Assembly: GCA_030424845.1 (NCBI GenBank)
Contig: JAUHWC010000004.1
Span: forward strand, 186,001-250,000
DNA: 64,000 nt
Direction: 5' to 3'
From: Alphaproteobacteria bacterium
GTDB taxonomy: Bacteria > Pseudomonadota > Alphaproteobacteria > Sphingomonadales > Sphingomonadaceae
Shown here one piece after another: positions 38,032 through 47,249 of this stretch. Within the stretch, counting starts at the first letter, position 1. Every line of letters starts with the position of its first letter. The notes beneath the pieces were generated by a model. The model was given only the letters and a program-made list of their open reading frames with translations. It ran no database searches and had not been told where the DNA came from. Position numbers and translations under genes: made by a program.

Positions 38032-39042
38032 CTACCTCCTGGCGAGCGCAGCCTCGCACTCGGACATCAGCGTTGCGATGATTTCGGCCACCGGTTCTTC
38101 CCTGGTGACCATCCCGACACTCTGCCCCGCCATCAGCGATCCGTTTTCAACATCGCCATCGATCACCGCACGGCGCAGCGCACCGGCCCAGAAATGTTCG
38201 ATCCTCAACTGGGCCTCGGCCATGTCCACGCTGCCCTGGTCGAGCAGGAGGCCGACCTCGCGCTGCTTCTCGGTGAATTCGGCGGTGCCCTTGTTCTTCA
38301 GCGCACGGACCGGGATCACCGGCAGGCGCGGGTCCAGCTGCACGCTGGCTTCGGCATCGCGAGCCTTGGCACGGAAGAAGGCCTGCTTGAAGTCGGGATG
38401 GGCGATGCTTTCGGTGGCACAGGCAAATCGCGTGCCCAGCTGCACGCCTACCGCGCCCATTTCAAGATAGCTTGCGATCATGTCCCCCCGGCCGATGCCA
38501 CCGGCCACGAAGACGAGGTGATCTGCCGCCAGTTCGGGGAGGAATTCCTGCGCCAGCACGCTGGTGGCAACCGGGCCGATGTGGCCGCCTGCCTCGCTGC
38601 CTTCGATCACCAGCGCATCGGCCCCTGCGCGAAACTGCTTCTTGGCCAGCGCCAGCGTGGGGGCAAAGACAATGACCTTGGCACCGCTCTGCTTGATCGC
38701 GTCGAGGCTGCCCTTGGGCGGCAGGCCGCCAGCCAGCACGACATGGCCGACCTGGTGCTTTGCGCAAACTTCGATCAGGTCGAACAGCTGCGGATGCATG
38801 GTGATCAGGTTCACGCCGAAGGGCTTGTCCGTCATGGCCCTGGTCGCGGCGATCTCCGCATCGAGCAGTTCGGGCGTCATCGCACCGCAGGCGATCACCC
38901 CGAAACCGCCGGCATTGGATATGGCAGACACGAGGTTGCGCTCCGACACCCAGCTCATCGCCCCGCACAGGATGGCGGTTTCCGTACCGAGGAATTCGCA
39001 CCCGCGCTGCATCAGGGCTTCGGTCTTGGGATAAGCGGTCAT
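38032..39042 (-). CDS. Nitronate monooxygenase/2-nitropropane dioxygenase-family FMN protein
   Basis: A 336-residue FMN-binding TIM barrel. It starts with FLGTETAILCGAMSWVSERNLVSAISNAGGFGVIA and has LVIEGSEAGGHIG, the usual FMN-phosphate loop with the catalytic His, then FVAGGIGRG and GVQLGTRFACATES. Family members oxidise nitronates, though many are trans-enoyl reductase-like or of unknown role. It precedes the amidohydrolase on the same strand by 26 bases. Confidence 0.85.
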   Translation of the reverse strand: MTAYPKTEALMQRGCEFLGTETAILCGAMSWVSERNLVSAISNAGGFGVIACGAMTPELLDAEIAATRAMTDKPFGVNLITMHPQLFDLIEVCAKHQVGHVVLAGGLPPKGSLDAIKQSGAKVIVFAPTLALAKKQFRAGADALVIEGSEAGGHIGPVATSVLAQEFLPELAADHLVFVAGGIGRGDMIASYLEMGAVGVQLGTRFACATESIAHPDFKQAFFRAKARDAEASVQLDPRLPVIPVRALKNKGTAEFTEKQREVGLLLDQGSVDMAEAQLRIEHFWAGALRRAVIDGDVENGSLMAGQSVGMVTREEPVAEIIATLMSECEAALARR

Positions 39043-39331
39043 GACATTACCATTGCTGCGGCGCGCGGCGCCATCGGAACAGGGCGTTTAGGCCCGTTGC
39101 AGGAAGCCGACAAGGACAGATAGGCCGCAAACACCGGCGCCAGTTGCGCCCCGGCGCAAGAAAATTGCACACAAAAGCTGTTACAAGCCACGCCGAAACG
39201 CGGTGTTCAGTTGTCATCCATCAGTCGCAGGCATATGCCTTTGTCGCACTGTCGCCGGACAGCCGGATCGCGAACGATCGTTGCCGATCCCCCTGCCCGT
39301 AGACCGGGACTGGCAAACGAAGGGGGCCATC

Positions 39332-39976
39332 ATGAAGCAGTTGAGTATCGCCGCCGCCATCCTTGCAGGGATCGGCGCCGCCATTTCCACGCCTGCTGCC
39401 GCGCAGACCGACAGCTATCGGGTGGAGGCGCATTCCGAGCAGACCATCAACCTCAACATCTGCAATCCGGAAGTCTTCATCTCGGTGACCGGGGATGGGG
39501 ATACGGACCTCGATTTCACCATTCGCAACTCGAACGGCGAGATCGTCCATTCCGATTACGACCTGACCGACATCACCTTCACCACGCTGTATCGTCGCAG
39601 CGGAGTGCAGTGCGAGAACTTCCAGCTTGTGGTGAACAACCTCGGCGAGGTCTGGAACCGCTATGAAGTCGTGATGGAGACGGTGCGCAGCGACGCGCGC
39701 AGCGGATCGAAGGATGATTGGAACCGCGAGGTTTCGCTGGTGAACAACACCAAGGAAACGATCTTCTACCTCTACTGGTCCAACACCGGGTCAGGCAGCT
39801 GGGGCGAGGACCGGCTGGGCAGCAACGTGCTGTCCGAAGGCCAGCAATGGAACGTGACCGTGGACGATGGGTCAGGTGCATGCCGCTTCGATTTCCGCGC
39901 GGTTACCGCGAGCGGCCGCGAGATCGAGCGGCGCGACGTGAACGTCTGCGGCGTGTTCACCGTCACCTTCGACTGA
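39332..39976 (+). CDS. Secreted hypothetical protein, 214 residues
   Basis: I do not recognise a named family. A Sec signal (MKQLSIAAAILAGIGAAISTPAAAQ) is followed by a beta-rich protein with two similar halves. The first contains INLNICNPEVFISVTGDGDTDLDFTIRNSNGEIVHSD, and the second VSLVNNTKETIFYLYWSNTGSGSWGEDRLGSNVLSEGQQWNV. Both look like small beta-sandwiches, and the later GACRFDFRA/NVCGVFTVTF segments supply a possible disulfide. The 289-bp gap before it shows no gene I can support. Confidence 0.6.
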   Translation: MKQLSIAAAILAGIGAAISTPAAAQTDSYRVEAHSEQTINLNICNPEVFISVTGDGDTDLDFTIRNSNGEIVHSDYDLTDITFTTLYRRSGVQCENFQLVVNNLGEVWNRYEVVMETVRSDARSGSKDDWNREVSLVNNTKETIFYLYWSNTGSGSWGEDRLGSNVLSEGQQWNVTVDDGSGACRFDFRAVTASGREIERRDVNVCGVFTVTFD

Positions 39977-40006
39977 TCGCGCAGCACTCTGTCGCAACCA
40001 TCAGCA

Positions 40007-40032
40007 GGGCCCGCCATCATGGCGGGCCCTTT
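40007..40032 (+). terminator. Hairpin terminator between convergent genes
   Basis: GGGCCCGCCA and TGGCGGGCCC pair perfectly around TCA, with TTT after. It lies 30 bases after the secreted-protein stop and just beyond the end of lysC, which converges on it. Confidence 0.75.
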
Positions 40033-40037
40033 GCGTA

Positions 40038-41318
40038 TCAGGCAGCAGCACTCGTGTCGTCGAGGCCGTAGGTCGAGTGCAGCACGCGCACGGCCAGCTC
40101 GGTCTCGTCGGCATCGATCAGAACGGAGATCTTGATCTCGCTGGTGGAGATCGCCTGCACGTTGATGCCGCGATCGGCCAGCGCCTTGAACATGGTGGAG
40201 GCGACGCCCGCGTGGCTCTTCATGCCCATCCCGACCACGGAAACCTTGGCGACATTGGCATCGGTGATGATGCGGTTGAAGCCGATCTTGTCCTTGCGGT
40301 CCTCCAGCAGCGCCTGTGCGCGGGCGAGTTCCGCCTGCGGCACGGTGAAGGTCACGTCGGTCTCGCCCTTGTCGCGGCCCACGTTCTGGATGATCATGTC
40401 CACATTGATGCCGGCTTCACCCAGCGGGATGAATATCTCGGCCACGGCACCCGGCTTGTCGGGCACGCGGGTCAGCACAACGCGCGCTTCGTTCTTGTCG
40501 AGCGCGATACCGGTCACAGTCTGGCGTTCCATCTTCGCTTCCTTCAGGATTTCGTCCATCTCCTCTTCGGAGACGATCATCGTGCCGGGCAGGGTATCGG
40601 CACTGGGGGCATCATCATCGACAAAGCTGCTGAGCACCTGCAGGCGCACGTTGCGCTTCATCGCAAGGCTGACAGAGCGGGTCTGCAGCACCTTGGCACC
40701 GACAGAGGCAAGCTCCAGCATCTCTTCAAAGGTGACGTATTTCTGCTTGCGCGCCTTGGCCACGATGCGCGGATCGGTGGTGTAGACGCCGTCCACATCG
40801 GTGTAGATGTCGCAGCGATCGGCGTTCACCGCCGCTGCCACCGCCACCGCGCTGGTGTCAGAACCGCCACGGCCCATGGTCGAGACGCGCCCGTCTTCGG
40901 AAATGCCCTGGAAGCCGGGGATCACCACGATCTGGCCGGCCTGCATGCTTTCGATCAGCGTGTCTGCGGGAAAATCGTCAATGCGGGCATTGGCATGGGC
41001 GGAGAAGGTCTTGATCGGCACCTGCCAGCCCAGCCAGCTGCGCGCCTTGCAGCCCATGGCCTGCAGCGTCAGAGCCAGCAGGCCGGCCGTCACCTGTTCG
41101 CCGCTTGATACCACGACGTCGTATTCCGCCGGGTCATACAGCGGGTTGGCTTCGCGGCAGAAGTTGACGAGGCGATCGGTCTCGCCCGCCATGGCGGAAA
41201 CCACCACGGCCACTTCATTGCCGCCGGCTGCCTGCGCGCGCACGAGATTGGCAACGCGGCGAATGCGTTCCGTCCCGGCCATGGAGGTGCCGCCGAATTT
41301 CATCACGATACGGGCCAA
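40038..41318 (-). CDS. lysC: Aspartate kinase
   Basis: Phosphorylates aspartate at the head of the lysine, threonine and methionine pathways. The 426-residue protein begins MARIVMKFGGTSMAG (KFGGTS nucleotide motif). It has GFQGISEDGRVSTMGRGGSDTSAVA and TDVDGVYTTDPR in the kinase domain, then two ACT domains in the last 160 residues (VPDKPGAVAEIF and SHAGVASTMFKALADRGINVQAISTSEIKIS) for allosteric feedback. It is divergent from ubiG. Confidence 0.97.
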   Translation of the reverse strand: MARIVMKFGGTSMAGTERIRRVANLVRAQAAGGNEVAVVVSAMAGETDRLVNFCREANPLYDPAEYDVVVSSGEQVTAGLLALTLQAMGCKARSWLGWQVPIKTFSAHANARIDDFPADTLIESMQAGQIVVIPGFQGISEDGRVSTMGRGGSDTSAVAVAAAVNADRCDIYTDVDGVYTTDPRIVAKARKQKYVTFEEMLELASVGAKVLQTRSVSLAMKRNVRLQVLSSFVDDDAPSADTLPGTMIVSEEEMDEILKEAKMERQTVTGIALDKNEARVVLTRVPDKPGAVAEIFIPLGEAGINVDMIIQNVGRDKGETDVTFTVPQAELARAQALLEDRKDKIGFNRIITDANVAKVSVVGMGMKSHAGVASTMFKALADRGINVQAISTSEIKISVLIDADETELAVRVLHSTYGLDDTSAAA

Positions 41319-41395
41319 GATATGCTCCTTGTCGTGCCCTTGGGGTCAAGCATTCGAGTCTGGCTCGAAGCATCGCGCGCTGTTAGTAGCAGGGC

Positions 41396-42139
41396 ATGAC
41401 CGATGCAACTGTCGCAAATGCAACCATCCGGGCCGAAGAGGCTGCGCATTTCGGCGCTCTGGCGGCGGAATGGTGGGATCCGAAGGGTTCCAGCGCCATG
41501 CTGCACAAGCTCAACCCCGTGCGCCTGGCCTTCATTCGGGACGCGATCGACCTGCATTGGGCGGGCGACATCCGCGCAATCAGGCCGCTGGCAGGCAAGG
41601 CCGCGCTGGACGTCGGCTGCGGCGCCGGCCTCTTGTGCGAGCCGCTTGCCCGCCTTGGCGCAAGCGTGACAGGCGTTGATGCAGCGGCAGAGAACATCGC
41701 GGCGGCGCGTGACCATGCAGCGGGTGTGGGCCTTGATATCGATTACCGCCATGGCGAACTGTCCGCGCTGGGCCTTGGCACATTCGACCTCGTCACCAGC
41801 ATGGAAGTGATCGAGCATGTGGCGGACAAGGCAGCCTTCGCCGCCGAAATCGCCAGCCACCTCGCGCCTGGCGGGCTGATGGTGCTTTCCACCCCCAACC
41901 GCACCACTGCCAGCCGCACACTGCTGATCGGGGCGGCAGAGGCACTGGGCGCGGTTCCCAAGGGCACGCACCATTGGGAGGATTTCATCACGCCTGATGA
42001 ATTGCGCGAACTGCTTGCCGGTGCGGGTCTGGCCATGTCCGAACCGAAGGGGATTTCCTTCAGTGTAGGAAAGGGCCTGCACCTGTCGGACAACCTGGCG
42101 CTCAACTACATCGTCACGGCGCAGCGTCAGGGCGCGTAG
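41396..42139 (+). CDS. ubiG: 3-demethylubiquinone-9 3-O-methyltransferase
   Basis: SAM-dependent methyltransferase that performs both O-methylations in ubiquinone synthesis. The 247-residue protein has the UbiG signature HFGALAAEWWDPKGSSAMLHKLNPVRLAFI, then SAM motif I LDVGCGAGLLCEPLARLGA, VTSMEVIEHV and LSTPNRTTASR. The stop overlaps the convergent glycerophosphodiester phosphodiesterase gene by thirteen bases. Confidence 0.96.
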   Translation: MTDATVANATIRAEEAAHFGALAAEWWDPKGSSAMLHKLNPVRLAFIRDAIDLHWAGDIRAIRPLAGKAALDVGCGAGLLCEPLARLGASVTGVDAAAENIAAARDHAAGVGLDIDYRHGELSALGLGTFDLVTSMEVIEHVADKAAFAAEIASHLAPGGLMVLSTPNRTTASRTLLIGAAEALGAVPKGTHHWEDFITPDELRELLAGAGLAMSEPKGISFSVGKGLHLSDNLALNYIVTAQRQGA

Positions 42140-43188
42140 TCGCCGCTTTCCAGCACCGTCACCGCGGCCTGCGTGTGGTCGGTGAAGACACCATCGACCC
42201 CGGCACGCACCAATAGCCCGAGCAGCGGCGGCAGGCCGCCCAGGCCGCGCGGGTTGTCGTTGCTGGCAAGCGCGGGTGGCATGAAGGCGTTTTCGGCGCG
42301 CAAGGTCCAGGCATGGACCAGCAAGCCCGCCGCATGGGCATCAGCAACAAGTCGGGTCGGCGAGCCGTCTTCCGCCAAGACCAGCTGCATATCCACCCCG
42401 ACCGCGTCGACATACTGGCTGACGATTTCCAGCCCCTCGGGCGAAGTCATCCATTGCGCCGTCCATTCGGGACGATCCACCGGGCCTTCATCGGCCGCGA
42501 TCAGTTGCACCAGCCTGAACTCCGAAAGCTCGTTCAGCTTGACCAGCGGATCGACCTCGAAGCTCTGGATGAACACCGGCGCATCGGGCTGGTCGTAGCC
42601 AGCCTCGTCCAGCGCATCCATCAGCATGTCGGCAAGGTCATGGCCGATGCTGCGAAAATATCCGGGGTGCTTGATTTCGGGATAGAGGCCGATCACCCGG
42701 CCCGTCTCCGCCTCCTTGGCCCGGACCAGCGCGATGATCTCTTCCAGCGTAGGGATCTGGTAGAGGCCGTCATATGCGGTGTTGGCGGCGCGGATGTGCG
42801 GCAAGCGCTCGCGGGCGCGCAGCGTGCGCAGTTCTTCCAGCGTGAAATCCTCTGTGAACCAGCCGGTCATTTCCTGCCCGTCGATCACGCGGGTGGTTAG
42901 GCGGGCGGCAAACTCGGGCCGCTGGCCGACATCGGTGGTGCCGGAAATCTCGTTCTCGTGCCGGGCGACAAGCACGCCGTCCTTGGTCGCCACGAGGTCC
43001 GGCTCGATGTAATCCGCGCCCTGGTCAATCGCCAGCTCGTAAGCCGCCAGCGTGTGCTCGGGCCGGTCCCCGCTGGCCCCGCGATGGGCGATGATCAGCA
43101 TGGCATTGTCCTCCTGCTGTTGTGCATGCGCAGGCGCGGCAAGCCCAAGCGCGAGCATGGGCGCGAAGCAAGCGAGAAGCCACCTCAC
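42127..43188 (-). CDS. Periplasmic glycerophosphodiester phosphodiesterase
   Basis: A GlpQ-type enzyme that hydrolyses glycerophosphodiesters to glycerol-3-phosphate and alcohol. The mature part has LIIAHRGASGDRPEHTLAAYELAIDQGADYIEPDLVATKDGVLVARHE, carrying the catalytic His pair and metal Glu/Asp, and a GDVFTDH-like tail (GVFTDHT). GTG 43188 gives a compact signal peptide (RWLLACFAPMLALGLAAPAHA) and a GTGA overlap with the ArsC-like stop; a longer ATG 43206 is possible. Confidence 0.9.
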   Translation of the reverse strand: MRWLLACFAPMLALGLAAPAHAQQQEDNAMLIIAHRGASGDRPEHTLAAYELAIDQGADYIEPDLVATKDGVLVARHENEISGTTDVGQRPEFAARLTTRVIDGQEMTGWFTEDFTLEELRTLRARERLPHIRAANTAYDGLYQIPTLEEIIALVRAKEAETGRVIGLYPEIKHPGYFRSIGHDLADMLMDALDEAGYDQPDAPVFIQSFEVDPLVKLNELSEFRLVQLIAADEGPVDRPEWTAQWMTSPEGLEIVSQYVDAVGVDMQLVLAEDGSPTRLVADAHAAGLLVHAWTLRAENAFMPPALASNDNPRGLGGLPPLLGLLVRAGVDGVFTDHTQAAVTVLESGDYAP

Positions 43189-43535
43189 TTGAGCGCCGCC
43201 GCCCATTCGTCAGCCTTGAAACCCACCAGCAATCCGCCGTCGTGCTCCACCACCGGGCGCTTGATCATCGAGGGGTTGGCCACCAGCAATTCGACCGCGC
43301 CGGAGGCATCTTCCGCGGCCGCCTTTTCGGCATCGTCCAGCTTGCGGAAGGTGGTGCCGCGCTTGTTGAGCACGATGTCCACGCCCTTGTCGGCAATCCA
43401 GCCTGCGACCTTCGCCCGGTCAGCGCCTTCCTTCTTGTAGTCATGGAAGGTGTAGTCGAGCCCTTCGGCTTCGAGCCAGCCACGGGCCTTCTTCACCGTG
43501 TCGCAATTGGGAATGCCGTAGAAATGGATGGTCAT
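43185..43535 (-). CDS. ArsC/Spx/YffB-family thioredoxin-fold reductase
   Basis: A 116-residue protein of the YffB/ArsC group. It starts FYGIPNCDTVKKARGWLE (single conserved Cys, no CXXC) and contains LNKRGTTFRKL and MIKRPVVEHDGGLLVGF. This subgroup is usually annotated as arsenate reductase or Spx-like, but the biological substrate is uncertain. It overlaps genes on both sides by four bases, in an operon with the ABM protein before it and the phosphodiesterase after it. Confidence 0.88.
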   Translation of the reverse strand: MTIHFYGIPNCDTVKKARGWLEAEGLDYTFHDYKKEGADRAKVAGWIADKGVDIVLNKRGTTFRKLDDAEKAAAEDASGAVELLVANPSMIKRPVVEHDGGLLVGFKADEWAAALK

Positions 43536-43840
43536 CGCTTCCTCTCGAATTGGTGGATGCGCGGGGCATCGCAGGCAAACAGCGTGTAGCTGTCATAATA
43601 GGCATCGCGGCCGCGCTTTTGCACCACGGCATGGTCTGCCTGTTGTCCCCATGCCCGGGCCGAAGCCTCGTCCGCCCATTCGGATATCGCCACCACTTCG
43701 CCATCTTCGGCTGTATAGCTCTTGAACGAGAGGAAGCCGGGCCGCGCGCGGGCAAGTTCCTCCATGCGCGCCGCGTCTGCGGCGTAGGCAACTTCGTCCA
43801 TGTCAGCGCGCTTGCGGTTGCGAAAGACGACAAGGAACAT
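43532..43840 (-). CDS. Antibiotic biosynthesis monooxygenase (ABM)-domain protein
   Basis: A 102-residue ferredoxin-like dimeric alpha+beta barrel: MFLVVFRNRKRADMDEVAYAADAARMEELARARPGFLSFKSYTAEDGEVVAISEW, ending with a basic tail. Proteins of this kind are small monooxygenases, haem-degrading enzymes or stress proteins. ATG 43840 gives the whole domain. The ATGA overlap with the ArsC-like gene shows coupling. Confidence 0.8.
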   Translation of the reverse strand: MFLVVFRNRKRADMDEVAYAADAARMEELARARPGFLSFKSYTAEDGEVVAISEWADEASARAWGQQADHAVVQKRGRDAYYDSYTLFACDAPRIHQFERKR

Positions 43841-44012
43841 CAGCGCAAGCCCCCTCGCCCCGCCGCATGGACGGCACGGATGGAACACATGGAACACGGT
43901 CTTGAGATGGAAATCCCTCGCCCGCCCGAAATGCCTTTCTGGCGACAGCAGGAAGAGGGGAAAAGCCGGTTCATGGCGCGCAAGCTAGCCTGATCGCCTG
44001 CAGTAGGACAGC

Positions 44013-44477
44013 CTAACCCAGATGCGCATCGGCAATGGCCACGGCCAGCGCGTCTGCCGCGTCCGGCCCGGCAACCGCCACGCCGGGCAGCAGCACCTTG
44101 AGCATGGCCAGCACCTGCTCCTTTTCAGCGCCGCCGGTGCCCACCACCGCCTTCTTCACCTTGCGCGCCGCATGTTCGCGCACCTCCAGCCCGCGCGCAC
44201 CGCATGCGGCCAGCACCGCCCCGCGGGCCTGCGCCAGCTTGAGCGTCGATTGCGGGTTCTTGTTGACGAAGATTTCCTCTGCCGCCGCATGATCCGGCGC
44301 ATGCTCGGCAATCACGGCCTCGATCGCGGTGACAAGGTGAGAGAGGCGTGCTGCGATGGGTGCCTTGGCATCGGTCTTCACCTGCCCGTTGGCGACATGG
44401 CTGATGCGCGATCCTTCGCTGCGCACCACGCCCCAGCCGGTGCAGCTGAGCGAGGGATCAAGGCCGAGAATGATCAT
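44013..44477 (-). CDS. ruvC: Holliday-junction resolvase RuvC
   Basis: Cuts four-way DNA junctions during recombination with RuvAB. The 154-residue protein has [14 protein letters not shown] (first catalytic Asp), [23 protein letters not shown] (Glu pair), [15 protein letters not shown] and a C-terminal [16 protein letters not shown] with the last two acidic residues. It is at the short end for the family. It is preceded on the same strand by DUF3147 and yebC, and ruvAB is not present in the window. Confidence 0.95.
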   Translation of the reverse strand: MIILGLDPSLSCTGWGVVRSEGSRISHVANGQVKTDAKAPIAARLSHLVTAIEAVIAEHAPDHAAAEEIFVNKNPQSTLKLAQARGAVLAACGARGLEVREHAARKVKKAVVGTGGAEKEQVLAMLKVLLPGVAVAGPDAADALAVAIADAHLG

Positions 44478-44484
44478 CGCCGCA

Positions 44485-44835
44485 TCACAGCCGCAGGCCG
44501 AAGCGCGGGCCGATATTCATCATCAAGAGGTAAAGCGCCACGGTCAGCACGCAGCCCGCCACCAGTGCGACCCAGAAGTTCACGCCGGAACGCAGCATGG
44601 CGGGAATGGCAAGGAACATCGGCAGGCTGGGCAAGACGTACCAGAAGGTCGCCTCGGCATGCACCGCCATGTTTTCTGCATCGGGCCTGGCGTGCCACAG
44701 GAAGATCATCCCCAGCACGCTGACCAGCGGCAGGCTGGCCACCAGCGCCGCCATGGCAGGCAGGCGGCGGCCAAGCTCGGCAATGGCCGCGATCATGACG
44801 CCTGCGAGAAGCGCCTTGGCGACCAGCTGCCACAT
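44485..44835 (-). CDS. DUF3147-family inner-membrane protein
   Basis: A 116-residue integral membrane protein with about four transmembrane segments: [52 protein letters not shown] and [19 protein letters not shown]. It fits the DUF3147 group. The start overlaps the yebC stop by one base (TGATG) and it lies seven bases before ruvC, so the three are in one operon. Function unknown. Confidence 0.75.
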   Translation of the reverse strand: MWQLVAKALLAGVMIAAIAELGRRLPAMAALVASLPLVSVLGMIFLWHARPDAENMAVHAEATFWYVLPSLPMFLAIPAMLRSGVNFWVALVAGCVLTVALYLLMMNIGPRFGLRL

Positions 44836-45578
44836 CAGCCGAGCTTTTCCATCACCTCGTCGCTGATCTCGTAATTGCCCCAGACGGTCTGCACATCGTC
44901 ATCATCGTCCAGCGCATCGACCAGCTTGAGAAGCGTTGCGGCATCCTTCTCGTCCAGTTCGACGGTGAGGTTGGGCTTCCAGGCCAGCTTGACTTCCTTC
45001 GCCTCGCCCAGCGCCGCTTCCAGCGCGGTGGCAACGCCGTGAAGGTCCTCTGCCGCAGTCCAGATTTCATGGCCGTCTTCAGACGAGGAAATATCCTGCG
45101 CGCCCGCTTCCAGGGCAGCTTCGAGGACCTTTTCCTCATCGCCCGCTTCGGCGCCATATTCGATATAGCCCAGCCGTTCGAAGCCATGGCTCACCGCGCC
45201 CGAGGCACCAAGGTTGCCGCCGTTCTTCGAGAAGGCCGTGCGGATCGAGGTGGCGGTGCGGTTGCGGTTGTCGGTCAGCGCCTCGACGATGATCGCGCTG
45301 CCGCCGGGGCCATAGCCCTCGTAGCGCACTTCCTCGTAGTTCTCGCCATCATTGGCGCTCGCCTTGTCGATGGCGCGCTGGATGTTGTCCTTCGGCATGG
45401 ACTGCGCCTTGGCGGTATTGACCGCAAGGCGAAGGCGCGGGTTCATGTCCGGATCGGGCGTACCCATCTTGGCTGCCACGGTGATTTCGCGGCTGAGCTT
45501 GGAGAAGAGGTTGGACCGCTTCTTGTCCTGCGCACCCTTGCGGTGCATGATATTCTTGAATTTGGAATGGCCTGCCAT
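44835..45578 (-). CDS. yebC: YebC/PmpR-family transcriptional or translational regulator
   Basis: A 247-residue DUF28 protein. It starts [21 protein letters not shown], the invariant YebC N-terminus, and contains [24 protein letters not shown]. The acidic C-terminus has [16 protein letters not shown]. The family has been linked to ruvC operons and to relieving ribosome stalling at proline stretches. The linkage to ruvC is kept here, through DUF3147. Confidence 0.95.
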   Translation of the reverse strand: MAGHSKFKNIMHRKGAQDKKRSNLFSKLSREITVAAKMGTPDPDMNPRLRLAVNTAKAQSMPKDNIQRAIDKASANDGENYEEVRYEGYGPGGSAIIVEALTDNRNRTATSIRTAFSKNGGNLGASGAVSHGFERLGYIEYGAEAGDEEKVLEAALEAGAQDISSSEDGHEIWTAAEDLHGVATALEAALGEAKEVKLAWKPNLTVELDEKDAATLLKLVDALDDDDDVQTVWGNYEISDEVMEKLG

Positions 45579-45649
45579 GGTTCGCTTGTTCTGAAGTTAT
45601 GAAGAATCTGCGCGAAGCCCTAGCCAAGGGATGCGTTGCAGGCAATCCG

Positions 45650-46102
45650 TCAGGGCGCAATGTCGAAGTGATGGGCCCTGATCTCTTCGCGTGCGAACTT
45701 GCGATAGAGCGCCCGGGCGGGTTCGTCCTCCGGGAAGACGTCTGCCTGAACAAAGATTGTCCAGCATCCTTCGCTGCGCGCGATTGCCCGGCAAGTCTCG
45801 ATCATGGCAGATGCGATCCCTTCTCGCCGGCGATCTTCGGCCACGGCAAGATCGTAGATGAACATCTCCGATCGCTGCTGCTCGAACTTGGGCAGGATAT
45901 AGCCGCCGATCGCGCCGGTGACCCTGCCTTCCTCCTCGGCAACCAGCAGGAGAACCTCGCTGCGCTTCAGCAGGCTTTGCGCATAAGCATCATCGGGTTG
46001 CCTGCGGCTGTAGTTCTCCGGCTCGCCAAAGACGTCGGCGAACAGCTGGTTCATTGCCCGGAAGGCGACCAGGTCCCCCGCGCCGAGACGCCGAACCTGC
46101 AT
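45650..46102 (-). CDS. GNAT acetyltransferase resembling aminoglycoside AAC(3)-I enzymes
   Basis: A 150-residue acetyltransferase. The blocks RRQPDDAYAQSLL, YILPKFEQQRSEMFIYDLAV, RRREGIASAMI, FVQADV and a final HHFDIAP line up with the AAC(3)-I family (YVLPKFEQARSEIYIYDLAV, RRQGIATALI, YVQADY, HFDIDP, as recalled). The acetyl-CoA loop is RRREGIA. AAC(3)-I transfers acetyl to the 3-amino group of gentamicin-type drugs; whether this chromosomal relative does is unknown. Neighbours are housekeeping genes, with no sign of transfer. Confidence 0.82.
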   Translation of the reverse strand: MQVRRLGAGDLVAFRAMNQLFADVFGEPENYSRRQPDDAYAQSLLKRSEVLLLVAEEEGRVTGAIGGYILPKFEQQRSEMFIYDLAVAEDRRREGIASAMIETCRAIARSEGCWTIFVQADVFPEDEPARALYRKFAREEIRAHHFDIAP

Positions 46103-46106
46103 TGCG

Positions 46107-46454
46107 TCACACCTTCACTGCCGTGCCGCTGGCGCTGACCATCAGCATCGAGCCATTGGCGCCGATCACCTCGTAATCGAGGTCGATGCCGACCACGGCA
46201 TTGCCACCGCGAGACGCGCACTCGGCCTGCAGTTCGGCGATCGCCTGCTCGCGCGCATCGGCCAGCACGCGTTCGTAGGAGCCCGAACGCCCGCCCACGA
46301 TATCGCGGATCCCGGCAAACAGGTCGCGGAAGATATTGGCACCGACGATCACCTCGCCGGTGATCACGCCCAGGTATTCCCGGATCGACTGGCCTTCGAT
46401 GGTGGGGGTGGTGGTGACGATGACGCCGCGTGCGTCTTTCCAGGGGCCTGACAT
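46107..46454 (-). CDS. YbjQ/UPF0145-family (heavy-metal-binding domain) protein
   Basis: A 115-residue protein with the YbjQ pattern: [75 protein letters not shown]. The family forms pentamers of uncertain function; 'metal binding' is a legacy name. It is four bases before the GNAT gene on the same strand. Confidence 0.88.
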   Translation of the reverse strand: MSGPWKDARGVIVTTTPTIEGQSIREYLGVITGEVIVGANIFRDLFAGIRDIVGGRSGSYERVLADAREQAIAELQAECASRGGNAVVGIDLDYEVIGANGSMLMVSASGTAVKV

Positions 46455-46545
46455 GGGTAAGAATCCCTCCTCTTGAGTTGCCGTGTTACTAGCATAACAC
46501 AGCGAGCCGGGGAAGGTTCCCGCAAAGGTCCGCGAAAAGGCGCGC

Positions 46546-46782
46546 TCAGCCCAGGCCCAACGCCGCCTTGTAGGTTTCCAGCACCATTTCCATTTCGCGG
46601 CGGTCGTTCACGTCCATCTTCCGCAGGCGCACGACCTGGCGCATGATCTTCACGTCATAGCCCACGGCCTTGGCTTCGGCATAGACGTCCCGGATGTCGT
46701 CGGCGATGCCCTTCTTCTCTTCCTCGAGGCGTTCGATACGCTCGATCAGAAGGCGCAGGCGATCATCGGTGGCTTCGGCCAT
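46546..46782 (-). CDS. gapR: GapR-family (DUF2312) nucleoid-associated protein
   Basis: A 78-residue DNA-binding protein of the DUF2312 family, known in Caulobacter as GapR, which binds overtwisted AT-rich DNA ahead of forks and polymerases. The sequence [51 protein letters not shown] is the conserved coiled-coil and basic DNA-contact region. It is a single gene, with no overlap with neighbours. Confidence 0.92.
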   Translation of the reverse strand: MAEATDDRLRLLIERIERLEEEKKGIADDIRDVYAEAKAVGYDVKIMRQVVRLRKMDVNDRREMEMVLETYKAALGLG

Positions 46783-46890
46783 GGGTGCAAAACTCCAGTG
46801 AAATGAGAATCGGTTGGCCGCTGGTTAGCGGGGCAAGTGGCGCGGGTGAAGCGCAACTTTTCCCCGCCTGCCTGTGGACAATTGTGCTGT

Positions 46891-47202
46891 TCAGAGCGCG
46901 GCGTTCTTCTTCAGGCTTTCTTCCATGCGGGCCAGCTGTTCGGGCGTCGCCTCGCTCTGGTACTTCGCCTTCCACTCATCCATCGGCATGCCGTGGATGA
47001 CTTCGCGCGCCTGGCCCTTGTCACCGGGATAACCGGCATCGCGGATCCAGTCCGCCAGGCAATTGCGACAGAAGCCGGAGAGGCCCATGAGGTCGATGTT
47101 CTGCGCGTCGTGGCGCTTTTGCAGGTGGCGCACCAGGCGGCGAAAGGCGGCAGCGGCCACGTCATCGGGCAGCTGGTCGAGTTGGTCGGTGTTCACAGGC
47201 AT
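46891..47202 (-). CDS. DUF1244 family protein
   Basis: A 103-residue protein with the DUF1244 signature: AFRRLVRHLQKRHDAQNIDLMGLSGFCRNCLADWIRDAG (Cys-x2-Cys) and MDEWKAKYQSEATPEQLARME. It is common in alpha- and gammaproteobacteria and of unknown role. ATG 47202 is preferred; upstream in-frame codons would run into the pyk promoter. Confidence 0.85.
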   Translation of the reverse strand: MPVNTDQLDQLPDDVAAAAFRRLVRHLQKRHDAQNIDLMGLSGFCRNCLADWIRDAGYPGDKGQAREVIHGMPMDEWKAKYQSEATPEQLARMEESLKKNAAL

Positions 47203-47249
47203 ATTCTCGTCCTTGTTTTGTCGCACGGCTCTGCCATAGGCTCCCTCCC

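Noticed and set aside
43880-43993. Short plus-strand frame starting MEHMEHGLEMEIP
   Set aside because: Only about 37 residues, no ribosome-binding site and no known family; a gene cannot be supported.
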